64,000 nucleotides of DNA. Source: Mucilaginibacter endophyticus (GTDB lineage: Bacteria > Bacteroidota > Bacteroidia > Sphingobacteriales > Sphingobacteriaceae). A program made the translations under genes and the position numbers. The stretch lies in NCBI RefSeq assembly GCF_003351025.1, contig NZ_QPCG01000002.1, positions 1 through 64,000 on the forward strand. Reading direction: 5' to 3'. The notes below the pieces were generated by a model. It had not been told where the DNA came from. It made no database searches and was given only the letters and a program-made list of their open reading frames with translations. Positions 17,239-25,497 of this stretch are shown in pieces; position 1 is the stretch's first letter; each line of letters begins with the position of its first letter.

Positions 17239-18060
17239 ATGGGAGCAGTGAATATCAACTCGTGTTTATACAAAGCCAAGGTGATGCATAATCGCGTTTC
17301 ACCCAAAAAGCATAGCTTCCATTACGAGGTTTTTATGTTTTACCTGGACCTTGATGAGATAAACGGCTTATCATCCCGTTTGAAATTTATGAGCCGTAAC
17401 CGGTTCAATCTTTTCAACTTTCGAGACCGCGACCATCTGCAATTGCCGCGAGATAAACCAGATCTTTCAAAAAACTTACGACAGCACATCACTGATTATT
17501 TGCTACAAAACGGCGTAGATATCGGCAACGGCCGTATCATGCTCCTTACCAATCTCTGCACGCTTGGTTATCAGTTTAACCCTGTGTCTTTTTATTTCTG
17601 TTATAACGAGGCTGATGAACCGGTTTGTTCCGTGGTAGAAGTATGCAATACCTTTCGGGAAATGAAGCCTTATTTTTTGGGTGCCGGTACCAGGCAAAAT
17701 GATAACTTCAGGTGGCATACGAGTAAACACTTCTATGTATCCCCGTTTTCAGACATGGATACCGATTTTGATTTTAAACTGGATATCCCAACTGATAAAT
17801 TAAAGATCACCATTGACGATTACGATCAGGCGGGAAATTGTTTTTTTCAAAGCAGCCTTATCGGTGAGCGCAAACCACTTACAGATGGTTACCTGCTTAG
17901 ATATTTTTTCAGCATGCCTTTGATCACCCTTAAAGTGATCGGTGCCATCCATTGGCAGGCACTTAAACTTTGGCTAAAGAAACTGCCTTATCATAAAAAA
18001 AGTGATGATGCCCACCTTCAGCAAGGCGTTTACAGGTCAATGCCCAACAAACAGTTGTAA
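17239..18060 (+). CDS. DUF1365 protein
   Basis: The 273-aa protein matches DUF1365, with the start SCLYKAKVMHNRVSPKKHSF, the core NLCTLGYQFNPVSFYFCYN, and the metal-ligand-like KHFYVSPFSDMD. The catalytic role is unproven; it almost always occurs between an FAD amine-oxidase-like gene and a CFA-synthase gene, as here, so it likely takes part in the same acyl-chain modification. Confidence 0.88.
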   Translation: MGAVNINSCLYKAKVMHNRVSPKKHSFHYEVFMFYLDLDEINGLSSRLKFMSRNRFNLFNFRDRDHLQLPRDKPDLSKNLRQHITDYLLQNGVDIGNGRIMLLTNLCTLGYQFNPVSFYFCYNEADEPVCSVVEVCNTFREMKPYFLGAGTRQNDNFRWHTSKHFYVSPFSDMDTDFDFKLDIPTDKLKITIDDYDQAGNCFFQSSLIGERKPLTDGYLLRYFFSMPLITLKVIGAIHWQALKLWLKKLPYHKKSDDAHLQQGVYRSMPNKQL

Positions 18061-18125
18061 GCTAGATAAAACCAAAAAGGCTTGTTTTTTCGTACCTGAT
18101 CAAAATAACCTATTAAAAACCAATA

Positions 18126-19367
18126 ATGCCAGAAACAAGCATCGCAGTCACCGCCCGGAGTAACTTTTACCAGGATATCGTTTTAAGACTCATGAATAAG
18201 ATGAGCCTCGGCAAGCTGAATATAACGTTGCCGGATGGTACTGCGTTGCTCATTGGTAATGGCCACACTAATTTATCTGCTATTATTATAGTTAACCACG
18301 AAGAATTTTTCAAACGAATAGTTCTCTCAGGAGATATAGGTTTTGGAGAAGCTTATGTGGACGGGTTATGGGATACGCCCAATATCACCAACGTGATCAA
18401 ATGGGTGTTATTGAACATCGAAAACGCCCCTACCGTATCGGGGAGTAAAGTACAGGGCCTGATGCTTAACCTGCTTAAATGGGTAAACAAATTCACCCAT
18501 TTAAAACGGGCCAATACTATTGACGGCTCCCGCCGTAATATTGCCGAGCATTATGATTTGAATAACGATTTCTTCGCTACTTTTCTTGATCCTACAATGA
18601 CCTACTCAAGCGCATATTTTTACAAGGAAGGCTTAAGCCTTGAAGAAGCGCAACTGGCAAAATACGAACGGCTTTGCAGGCAACTCCATTTGCAACCTGC
18701 AGACCATGTTTTGGAGATAGGCAGCGGATGGGGCGGCAATGCTATTTACATGGCCAAACACTATGGATGCAAGGTAACCTCGCTGACGATATCCGAGGAA
18801 CAGCACAAACTGGCCACCGAACGTGTCCAGGCTGCGGGTTTGGGAGATAAGGTAACTATTTTGATCAAAGACTATCGCGAGATGGAGGGTTGTTTTGATA
18901 AGATCGTATCCGTTGAGATGCTGGAAGCTGTAGGGCACAAATACCTTCCGGAGTATTTTAGACAATGTAATCGCCTTTTAAAATTAAACGGGATCTTCGC
19001 ACTACAGGTGATCACTTGTCCTGACAGCCGCTACTATAGCCTGCGTAAGGGAGTCGATTGGATACAGAAACATATTTTCCCCGGCTCGCTGTTACCATCA
19101 GTAGCCGCAATCAATGCCGCGGTAAATCAAACCAGCGACCTTACACTGGTGGATCTAAAAGACCTTGGACTTGATTATGCAAAAACGCTTAAACTATGGT
19201 TCAATACTTTCAACGCAGAGCTTCCAGAAGTTAAGACTTTAGGATTCGGTGAGCGTTTTATTCGTCAATGGAACTATTACCTCAATTATTGTGAGGCGGC
19301 TTTCGCCATGCGGAACATCAACGTCATGCAACTTACTTATGTTAGGCCAAATAATACGCTGAGATAA
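18126..19367 (+). CDS. cfa: Cyclopropane-fatty-acyl-phospholipid synthase
   Basis: The 413-aa protein has an N-terminal lipid-binding domain and a C-terminal SAM methyltransferase with NIAEHYDLNNDFFATFLDP, MTYSSAYF, motif I VLEIGSGWGGNAIYMA, and IVSVEMLEAVGHKY (catalytic Glu region). It transfers a methylene group from SAM to unsaturated phospholipid chains at the inner membrane. It is last in the operon; the 65-bp gap before it may hold an extra promoter. Confidence 0.92.
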   Translation: MPETSIAVTARSNFYQDIVLRLMNKMSLGKLNITLPDGTALLIGNGHTNLSAIIIVNHEEFFKRIVLSGDIGFGEAYVDGLWDTPNITNVIKWVLLNIENAPTVSGSKVQGLMLNLLKWVNKFTHLKRANTIDGSRRNIAEHYDLNNDFFATFLDPTMTYSSAYFYKEGLSLEEAQLAKYERLCRQLHLQPADHVLEIGSGWGGNAIYMAKHYGCKVTSLTISEEQHKLATERVQAAGLGDKVTILIKDYREMEGCFDKIVSVEMLEAVGHKYLPEYFRQCNRLLKLNGIFALQVITCPDSRYYSLRKGVDWIQKHIFPGSLLPSVAAINAAVNQTSDLTLVDLKDLGLDYAKTLKLWFNTFNAELPEVKTLGFGERFIRQWNYYLNYCEAAFAMRNINVMQLTYVRPNNTLR

Positions 19368-19529
19368 GAGGTGTATAGTTGCTGTTTTGAGAACGTTGTA
19401 TTGCTTCTTAATACATGGGCCAGGTTTTTGTGAATCGCTTAAGATCAATCAAGGAATTTAAGAAGAGATTTCATCCCAATCGGCAGAAATTCAAACAAAA
19501 CTTGAGTTCGGGGTGTAGTTGAACTTTGA

Positions 19530-19746
19530 ATGAACCTTTACGAACAACTACCTTACTGGCTGATGAAAGATGGACTTGTAGCGCAGTATCCATCTCTTGG
19601 CAACGACCTAATGACCTGAAAAATTGGAGGGTTATCAAAAGCCTGATCGGATTAATAACAACGATTTTAACATCCATACCTTCAGGCAAGCGCCCCCTGT
19701 ACCGGCAGATTTCTCTTTTGTCAATGATGCGGTTAGCATTATAATT
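19530..19746 (+). pseudogene. Remnant of an FAD-dependent oxidoreductase-like gene
   Basis: A 29-codon frame at 19530-19619 reads MNLYEQLPYWLMKDGLVAQY and onward, which resembles the N-terminus of Bacteroidetes FAD-dependent (DAO-type) oxidoreductases, but it stops before any Rossmann motif. From about 19630 another frame reads protein-like text (FRQAPPVPADFSFVNDAVSI) to a stop near 19746. Together they look like degraded gene ends left by deletion. The surrounding 430 bases hold nothing else recognisable. Confidence 0.4.
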
Positions 19747-19798
19747 TAACGTACAAATTTATATCCAACTATTTTCCTAAATCATTGTTAAAGCAATC

Positions 19799-20182
19799 AT
19801 GCAAACAGAAAATACTAAAACAAAGTACAACGATACAGAATTAAATGAATTTAGAGAATTGATCAAAGACAAGATTAGGATGGCACGCGAGGAATTGCAG
19901 GATCTTATTGGAACCCTCAGTTCTTCCAATTCTAATGGCGATGATGCCGCTATTGCCGGTAAAACATTGGAAGATGGTTCTGCTACTTTTGAGAAAGAAC
20001 AGACTAACCAATTGGCAGGACGTCAGAAAAAATTTATCGAGCAGCTTGAAGCGGCGCTGATACGCATTGAAAACAAAACTTACGGTATTTGTCGTTCCAC
20101 CGGTAAACTTATTGCAAAAGAACGCCTGATGGCTGTTCCGCATACTACTCAAAGTATGGAAGCAAAACTTAAACAATCATGA
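19799..20182 (+). CDS. TraR/DksA-family protein with a reduced zinc finger
   Basis: The 127-aa protein has a DksA-like coiled-coil (residues 15-85) and the C-terminal segment RIENKTYGICRSTGKLIAKE. Only one of the four finger cysteines remains, as is common in Bacteroidetes members. It likely binds the secondary channel of RNA polymerase, or is a general regulator. The 74-aa gene downstream overlaps its stop by 4 bp. Confidence 0.85.
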   Translation: MQTENTKTKYNDTELNEFRELIKDKIRMAREELQDLIGTLSSSNSNGDDAAIAGKTLEDGSATFEKEQTNQLAGRQKKFIEQLEAALIRIENKTYGICRSTGKLIAKERLMAVPHTTQSMEAKLKQS

Positions 20183-20403
20183 GCTCGGCATTTGTAAAGG
20201 AAGGGGAAGCGAGGCAGCTCAAAGATGTAGCACCGAACCTTGGGGCATTGCTGCTATTTCTGCGTATAGAAAATAACGGCACGGTGATCCGCGATGAAAA
20301 GATCTATTTCAGCGAAAAGCATGGTCGTGATATTTATGAAATGAGTGATGGCCTGATTTATGCAATAAATGATAGTAATCAGTGGTATATTATCCTTGAT
20401 TAA
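20179..20403 (+). CDS. Small conserved-looking protein of unknown function
   Basis: The 74-aa protein is coupled by ATGA overlap to the DksA-like gene. It has no recognisable motif. The C-terminal half is acidic and aromatic (SEKHGRDIYEMSDGLIYAIN), with no signal peptide or membrane helix. Confidence 0.5.
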   Translation: MSSAFVKEGEARQLKDVAPNLGALLLFLRIENNGTVIRDEKIYFSEKHGRDIYEMSDGLIYAINDSNQWYIILD

Positions 20404-20641
20404 AAAAGCATTATATCATATAGTCCGGCACAGTCTCGTGGAAAATTACTTAATGATTCTTAAGTTGACATTTTCTCTGATAGGAATAAAAGGAAACAAC
20501 CGGGTCTGCTTAGCTTCAAGCGATAGGGCAGACCGCCAAAAGAAATAATTTTGAAAGTTTAAATCCACAGGAATTGCTGAAGATCATCCAGGCACCTTAA
20601 TAGCATAATTGTCCGCCAGGAAAGGAATCTGAATTTAAAAG

Positions 20642-20668
20642 TTTGATGTCGCAATTTGCGACATCAAA
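20642..20668. repeat. 27-bp palindrome downstream of the ORF6N gene
   Basis: Arms TTTGATGTCGCAA and TTGCGACATCAAA are perfect 13-bp inverted repeats around one T. The same palindrome with two symmetric changes is inside the ORF6N coding sequence at 21076-21102. The remaining interval 20404-20780 contains no gene. Confidence 0.85.
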
Positions 20669-20780
20669 ATGTACGAATAGCTATTAATTGCTTGATTTCC
20701 GGTAATCTATATAAATATAAAAACTTTAAATACAAGGGAAACAATTTGCTCCTCTTGTATTTAAAGCGTTTGGAAGCTAA

Positions 20781-21299
20781 CTAACCGTTCAACTTGAAAC
20801 CGATCGGCTCACGCGGCTCATTCTTCTGCTGTATCAATTGTTTTAATGCCTGAAAAATGGACTGAATTTCATCGTCATGATGAATGACCAATTTTTCCAG
20901 CTGTTCAAATTTAAGTAGGAGATCCTTATGAGAAATAAGCATCTCCCTGAATTTAACAAATACCTCAATGATCTTAATACTCATGGTAATAGCCTGCTTG
21001 CTATTTAACACGCTTGAAAGCATGAGTATTCCGTGCTCTGTAAAAACGTATGGCGCATATCTCCGGCCACCTCTCTTTGAGGTCGCAAATTGCGACCTCA
21101 AAACATCAAACTCTTCGTTGGTGAGACGAAACATAAATTCCGGTGGAAACCTAAGTGAATTTCTATTGACCTGTTCAATTAGCCTTTTAGTTTCCACTCC
21201 ATACATCTCAGCCAAATCTTTGTCCAGCATAATTTTATGTCCCCTTATCAGGTATATTTTTTCGGCTATCTCTTGATCGCCGGCATTCAACTCTTTCAT
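20781..21299 (-). CDS. ORF6N-domain DNA-binding protein
   Basis: The 172-aa protein has an ORF6N domain (residues 10-110: IRGHKIMLDKDLAEMYGVET, RFPPEFMFRLTNEEFDVLRS, YAPYVFTEHGILMLSSVL), typical of phage antirepressor-like regulators. A C-terminal coiled-coil (KDLLLKFEQLEKLV) follows. The codons for LRSQFATSK form a perfect 27-bp DNA palindrome. It lies 45 bp beyond the end of the integrase gene on the same strand and may be co-transcribed with it. Confidence 0.85.
   Translation of the reverse strand: MKELNAGDQEIAEKIYLIRGHKIMLDKDLAEMYGVETKRLIEQVNRNSLRFPPEFMFRLTNEEFDVLRSQFATSKRGGRRYAPYVFTEHGILMLSSVLNSKQAITMSIKIIEVFVKFREMLISHKDLLLKFEQLEKLVIHHDDEIQSIFQALKQLIQQKNEPREPIGFKLNG
21076..21102. repeat. 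27-bp palindrome inside the ORF6N gene
   Basis: TTTGAGGTCGCAA and TTGCGACCTCAAA flank a single A, forming a perfect palindrome. It matches the intergenic copy at 20642-20668 apart from one compensated base pair and the centre. A coding palindrome this long that recurs nearby suggests an operator or an RNA hairpin rather than chance. Confidence 0.8.
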
Positions 21300-21344
21300 A
21301 AAATATTTATTTATCGATTTAGTACAATATTTGCTCTCGAATAT

Positions 21345-22562
21345 TTAGTGGGATTGTAGTTTTTTTCTGAGTACCCCCATATCTTCACCAACTTTCAAAT
21401 CTAAAATCCTTGCATAGTGTTGTGTGGTCTTGATATTAGTGTGGCCGAGCATTTTAGAAACGCTTTCAATTGGCACACCATTTAATAAGGTGACTGTAGT
21501 TGCGAAAGTGTGCCTGGCTATATGAAAAGTCAGATCTTTATTTACATTACACAAGTCTGCTATCTCTTTTAGGTAGGCATTCATTTTTTGGTTGCTTAAT
21601 ATGGGTAGTAGCTTATCCTCAACTTCACATTGTGGATGATCCCGATATTTTTCAATTACACTCAGTGCATAAGGCATTAGTGGGATACGTGAGGGTGTGT
21701 CAGTTTTTTGGCGACTTGTAAAGATCCATTGCTCACCATCGTGGCCCTTGACAATTTCAGAGCGCCTAAGTTTTTGCACGTCGATATAAGCCAATCCAGT
21801 ATAACAACTGAATAAAAATATATCCCTGACCTGCTCAAGACGCGCACTAACGAAAGATTTCGAAGCCATAATTTCCAACTCTTCCTTTGACAGGAATGGC
21901 CGATCAACTTTTTTAATTTTGATTTTGTAGTTAAGAAAGGGGTTGACGGAAATCCAGCCACTTGCTAAACAGATGCGAACAATCTTACCAAAGTTCTTGA
22001 TATATTTTAAAGCTGAATTGTTATTGCATTTACGAACCGAACGGAGGTAGAATTCGAATTCACTGATAAACCTGTGATCAATCTGCTTGACTCGGATATC
22101 GCTGATTTTGTATTTCCATTGCATAAATTCCTGCGTGTGCTTCAGCGTTGTTTCATACCGGGTAACGGTAGCAGGAGCAAATTCCTCATTCACCAAGGCG
22201 GCTACCTTGCGGTTATGTTCCTTAAATACATCAACCAGCATAACGGGCTTTTCTGTTTTACCCAAGAACCGATTTTTAATTTTTTCCGCAGTAAGATCTT
22301 CGCCACAATCCTTCAAGTAGCGGATCGTATCATTAATCTTTAGTTCGAGATCATTAAGGGCCGAGTTCAATTTGTAAACCGCCTCTGTTTTGCCCTTAGC
22401 TCTTTCTTCACCGGGACTCCATAGCTTTGCCGGAATTTTTTGACCGGTCGCCAATTCGGCGCGTTGTCCATCGCAGGTGATCCGTACATAAACCGGAACT
22501 TTTTCTTCTTTTGAATTTGCTCTCTTTTTCAGATAAAAGAGAACAGCCACATTTTTGATCAT
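21345..22562 (-). CDS. int: Tyrosine-type site-specific integrase
   Basis: The 405-aa protein has a Bacteroidetes arm-DNA-binding N-terminus, a SAM-like core-binding domain (about 105-200) and a tyrosine recombinase catalytic domain. Catalytic parts are the Arg near YTGLAYIDVQKLR, HIARHTFA (His-x-x-Arg) and LGHTNIKTTQHYARI with the nucleophilic Tyr. Repeats suited to integrase binding lie just upstream (22613-22731), together with an att-like core. It could integrate the adjacent prophage or a separate element to its left. Confidence 0.92.
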   Translation of the reverse strand: MIKNVAVLFYLKKRANSKEEKVPVYVRITCDGQRAELATGQKIPAKLWSPGEERAKGKTEAVYKLNSALNDLELKINDTIRYLKDCGEDLTAEKIKNRFLGKTEKPVMLVDVFKEHNRKVAALVNEEFAPATVTRYETTLKHTQEFMQWKYKISDIRVKQIDHRFISEFEFYLRSVRKCNNNSALKYIKNFGKIVRICLASGWISVNPFLNYKIKIKKVDRPFLSKEELEIMASKSFVSARLEQVRDIFLFSCYTGLAYIDVQKLRRSEIVKGHDGEQWIFTSRQKTDTPSRIPLMPYALSVIEKYRDHPQCEVEDKLLPILSNQKMNAYLKEIADLCNVNKDLTFHIARHTFATTVTLLNGVPIESVSKMLGHTNIKTTQHYARILDLKVGEDMGVLRKKLQSH

Positions 22563-22612
22563 AAAAAGCTGTTAAAAAGTTAAACAAATTTACCTTTACA
22601 GCATAATTCTCA

Positions 22613-22731
22613 CAAGATGTTCACTCGCTGAACATCTTGAATTTCAATTAGTTACAAGCATTCTGGTGAGCGCTTTTCTTAAAATTCGGTGCTCACCAGA
22701 ATGCTCACCAAAATGGCCGTTCAACGGTGAG
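22613..22731. repeat. Inverted repeats upstream of integrase, candidate arm-type binding sites
   Basis: CAAGATGTTCA/TGAACATCTTG (22613-22623/22629-22639) and a 14-bp perfect repeat GCATTCTGGTGAGC/GCTCACCAGAATGC (22658-22671/22691-22704) are followed by further GCTCACC and GGTGAG words near 22703 and 22726. Iterated GGTGAG in both orientations beside int is what integrase arm sites look like. Confidence 0.55.
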
Positions 22732-22756
22732 TAAATGAAACCAAAATGCAACAAAA

Positions 22757-22785
22757 AACCCCTCAAACGTAGCGTTTGAAGGGTT
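22757..22785 (-). terminator. Terminator-like hairpin near the att core
   Basis: AACCCCTCAAACG (22757-22769) pairs with CGTTTGAAGGGTT (22773-22785) with one mismatch and a 3-nt loop. On the minus strand it is followed by a T-run. It could be the natural terminator downstream of a tRNA or tmRNA gene whose 3' end is represented at 22809. Confidence 0.6.
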
Positions 22786-22808
22786 TTAGTGGTGTTTGAT
22801 ACCGTTTT

Positions 22809-22826
22809 CGTGGAGCCGGAGGGATT
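22809..22826 (-). other. Candidate attachment core: tRNA/tmRNA 3'-end fragment
   Basis: Read on the minus strand the sequence AATCCCTCCGGCTCCACG matches the 3' end of a tRNA or tmRNA (T-arm end and acceptor strand), but the rest of the RNA gene is absent to the right. Such an orphan 3' end is the usual footprint of site-specific integration. Which side is the element remains open. Confidence 0.45.
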
Positions 22827-22896
22827 AATTTGCTAATTTTATTAGCATTGACTGTCAATTACTTATGACGTATACTAAAATTTGGTGTAAACAGGG

Positions 22897-23328
22897 TTAG
22901 CTAAGTTTGGATAATTTCTTTTCCAAAGCCTCAATTTGCTTACCCTGTTGGCCGATTACTTTGAATAGATGATTGGTGTTGGCTTCCATGATTTTGATAT
23001 GTTTTTTAAGCACATTTAACTCTTCATTTAATGAATTCAGGTCTGTGATCAGAGTTGCCTTCGCCGGGTTCTTATCTTGGGGTTTGCCGTGCCCAGATGT
23101 AAACCAATCCTGGTTAAGACCATATTCTTTTACAAGTTTGGCTATAAATTCATGTTTGATCGGCGTTCTTCCGCTCTCTAAATAAGATAGGGCACTCTGT
23201 GCTATTTCAAGCTTTTTGGCAGCCTCATTTTGGCTTTTATCAATATATTGCTGTCTGAAGATTTGCAAACGGTTTGCAAGCATTTTATCGTGTACCTGCT
23301 GTGGCACTATCGTTTTAGTGGTTGTCAT
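22897..23328 (-). CDS. XRE-family phage regulator
   Basis: This 143-aa protein is started at ATG 23328, which overlaps the upstream stop (ATGA); the frame extends to a TTG at 23361. It has an XRE HTH (QIFRQQYIDKSQNEAAKKLE, QSALSYLESGRTPI), residues about 20-75, then a C-terminal coiled coil. It lies at the left edge of the prophage in a leftward operon and is likely a secondary lysogeny regulator. Confidence 0.75.
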   Translation of the reverse strand: MTTTKTIVPQQVHDKMLANRLQIFRQQYIDKSQNEAAKKLEIAQSALSYLESGRTPIKHEFIAKLVKEYGLNQDWFTSGHGKPQDKNPAKATLITDLNSLNEELNVLKKHIKIMEANTNHLFKVIGQQGKQIEALEKKLSKLS

Positions 23329-23735
23329 TTCTTTGTCGGTAAATAGGTGAAGGTTAGCCAAACACGATCCAAGGGTTTAGTGTGCTTGAATTCGTTCACG
23401 AAATAAATATTGTTATATACGGTATGATCGAAAATAGTTATCAGGTGATCCACTTGTGCCTCTAATCTGTCTAAGGGAATGATCTCGTATAGATTAAAAG
23501 CATATCTTCCAATGATAGGATCTTGATTATATCCATATGAGTTAACACTATAATATATTCGATCTGGAACATTAAGGCCAAATCCGCCGCCCGGGTGGAA
23601 ACCATTTACCGGCCAGATATCGCTGCCATAAAGATAGCTGTTGTGCAAAATCCGAAGTCCAGTATCCATTACTTCCATGGCTATCTCGCGCATTAATTGC
23701 TTTTGCTCTGGGGTTTCTTTTTCGCGTGATGGCAT
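23325..23735 (-). CDS. Unknown protein in the lysogeny operon
   Basis: I do not recognise this 136-aa protein. It is rich in Tyr, Asn and Pro (FHPGGGFGLNVPDRIYYSVN) and has no signal peptide or membrane helix. It sits between the DUF4468-like gene and the XRE gene in one leftward operon, coupled to the latter by ATGA, so it may be a lysogenic conversion protein. Confidence 0.5.
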   Translation of the reverse strand: MPSREKETPEQKQLMREIAMEVMDTGLRILHNSYLYGSDIWPVNGFHPGGGFGLNVPDRIYYSVNSYGYNQDPIIGRYAFNLYEIIPLDRLEAQVDHLITIFDHTVYNNIYFVNEFKHTKPLDRVWLTFTYLPTKK

Positions 23736-23737
23736 GG

Positions 23738-24319
23738 TTAAAAGTCGTCTTTTGATTTTCCAGTATCAGATTTGGTGATCATAGCTGATTTCAAGCTCTG
23801 TATTAAAGCAGATGATTTATCATCCATATTTAAGATTATTTTCTTTGCTGCCCCTAACTTAATTCCTTTATCTTTATTATATATATCTACATAATAATTG
23901 AACATTATCGCCCCATCAGAAATAGATGTAGGGGAACTTTCTTCTACAGACTTAGGAATTATTTCATATTTGTAACGTCCATCTTTAACAAAAACTGAAA
24001 TAGTGTAATTTGTGAAAAAAGTATATCTGGTAAGCATAAAGGAATATCTTCCCTCGGAAACTCCTTTCCCTATTATTTTGCCTGATGCTTTATCATCCAT
24101 ATCAATAACCTTTCGAGCAGAGTTATATGTTTTCGCAAACCATTCTTTTGCTCTCGAATAAAGTTCATCTTTTGATGTGCTATCAACTTTCACTACAGCT
24201 GTATATGTTACTTCGTTCGTTGAGCTATCTATCGGTAGAATGATTTTATCCCCTTTTTGGGCAATTGATAAAAGAGGCATTATCAAACTAATGATGAGTG
24301 TTAATATTGATTTTCTCAT
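23738..24319 (-). CDS. Secreted DUF4468-like protein
   Basis: The 193-aa protein has a signal peptide (MRKSILTLIISLIMPLLSIA) and the DUF4468 pattern (VTYTAVVKVDSTSKDELYSR, WFAKTYNSARKVIDMDD), a TBP-like fold found in exported Bacteroidetes proteins. Its role is unknown. Inside a prophage lysogeny operon it is a candidate lysogenic conversion or envelope factor. Confidence 0.7.
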   Translation of the reverse strand: MRKSILTLIISLIMPLLSIAQKGDKIILPIDSSTNEVTYTAVVKVDSTSKDELYSRAKEWFAKTYNSARKVIDMDDKASGKIIGKGVSEGRYSFMLTRYTFFTNYTISVFVKDGRYKYEIIPKSVEESSPTSISDGAIMFNYYVDIYNKDKGIKLGAAKKIILNMDDKSSALIQSLKSAMITKSDTGKSKDDF

Positions 24320-24339
24320 TTTGTGATTTTGGTTTTAGA

Positions 24340-25089
24340 TTATTTATCTACTTTTTGAACTACATTAAAAATTTGTTCGACATCGTCAAGGTGCAATACC
24401 TCATCTGGATATGTTTTTTTATCTGGGTTTAATGAATGTATGGTTATCGTACATAACTCCACGTTGTGATCAATAATCTGCTTTATCAAAATGCCTTCAG
24501 TTTTGTGAACAATGATCCATGCATCATGATTGTTGATGTGTAATTTGTATTTCCAGTGGTGTTTAGCTAATTCCCGGCCAACAACTGTTACCCCATCAAA
24601 TATGCTTTTCCTGAAATGCTCTGGTTCAAGAGATGTCATGCTATCTCCAACCACCTCAAATGCCAGGTATGTGCCCCGGTGCTGTTTGAATACATCTATT
24701 GAGATATAATTTAAGCCATCATAAAATTCAGGATCCTGAAACCCCCTGAGATATCCTGCGAATGCTTTGTGCGGTATAACAGGTACACGCATCCTTAATG
24801 TACCATCAGGAAGTTCCTCAAATCTGCTGCCATCATTATCATAGTCATTAGGATCTGCTGAAATATGTAGGACCTTAGCTTCCAACCTGGGATTTGATTT
24901 TGTTTCAATTTTGAAGAATTTGTTAATTGAAGTAAGGACATCCACCTTGCTTATAGGCGCTCCTGAGGCTTCCAATCGGCCAATTGTACCTTTTGGTATG
25001 CCAGTTTGATCTGCTAATTCTTGCTGAGAAATACCTTTTTCGATCCGTAATCGTCTTAATTCAGTTCCGTTCACTGTGTTTTGATTCAA
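24340..25089 (-). CDS. CI-like repressor: XRE HTH with S24 (LexA-type) domain
   Basis: The 249-aa protein has an XRE HTH (residues 9-60: LRRLRIEKGISQQELADQTG) and an S24 domain with the catalytic Ser150 in VVGDSM and Lys203 in GILIKQI. An Ala-Gly at 111-112 may be the autocleavage site, so DNA damage should induce the prophage. The start codon is TTG at 25089 (an in-frame stop lies just upstream), possibly GTG four codons later. The TTG lies inside operator-like repeat 1, suggesting autoregulation. Confidence 0.85.
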   Translation of the reverse strand: MNQNTVNGTELRRLRIEKGISQQELADQTGIPKGTIGRLEASGAPISKVDVLTSINKFFKIETKSNPRLEAKVLHISADPNDYDNDGSRFEELPDGTLRMRVPVIPHKAFAGYLRGFQDPEFYDGLNYISIDVFKQHRGTYLAFEVVGDSMTSLEPEHFRKSIFDGVTVVGRELAKHHWKYKLHINNHDAWIIVHKTEGILIKQIIDHNVELCTITIHSLNPDKKTYPDEVLHLDDVEQIFNVVQKVDK

Positions 25090-25187
25090 AAATGAAAAAT
25101 AATTTCACTGATTATCAATGCTTTATGATTTTGCTTCAATGATGATTCAAAAATGATTTGCTTTGATTCAGAAATGAACTACATTTG
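25085..25187. promoter_or_regulatory. Repressor operators and early rightward promoter
   Basis: Three near-palindromic repeats TTCAAAAATGAA (25085-25096), TTCAAAAATGAT (25146-25157) and TTCAGAAATGAA (25167-25178) lie between the repressor and the early operon. A Bacteroidetes promoter overlaps sites 2 and 3: TTTG at 25157-25160, 19 nt, then TACATTTG at 25180-25187. Repressor bound there would block early transcription. Confidence 0.75.
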
Positions 25188-25252
25188 TATTGTTCAATAA
25201 CAACAAAGATAAACATTAACAATCAACGCAGAAATAGCAAATAAGTACTACC

Positions 25253-25492
25253 ATGAACCCACTACCTAAAAATTACGATGTACCTGCCATTAACCTCCCC
25301 CTGGGCATATTGACAAAAAGGGAGATCGAAATAGTGAAGATGGCGATCCTGCCGGATAAGCAGATCGCTTGGGATCTTGATATCAGCTATTACACTGTTC
25401 TGGCTCACCTTAAGAGCATCAGGAACAAGACAGGTATTCAGGATGGTAGGCAATTGGTATACTTCGGGATGAAAAAAGGACTAATCAATTAA
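25253..25492 (+). CDS. LuxR-type HTH protein
   Basis: The 79-aa protein is nearly only a LuxR/GerE HTH: LTKREIEIVKMAILPDKQIA and DISYYTVLAHLKSIRNKTGI. It is the first early gene, 65 bp after the putative -7 box, in the position of a Cro- or activator-like regulator. It has no receiver or ligand domain. Confidence 0.8.
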   Translation: MNPLPKNYDVPAINLPLGILTKREIEIVKMAILPDKQIAWDLDISYYTVLAHLKSIRNKTGIQDGRQLVYFGMKKGLIN

Positions 25493-25497
25493 TAATT

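Noticed and set aside
24340..25089. Host LexA
   Set aside because: The S24 domain is LexA-like, but the XRE-type HTH and the position at the prophage switch make it a CI-type repressor.
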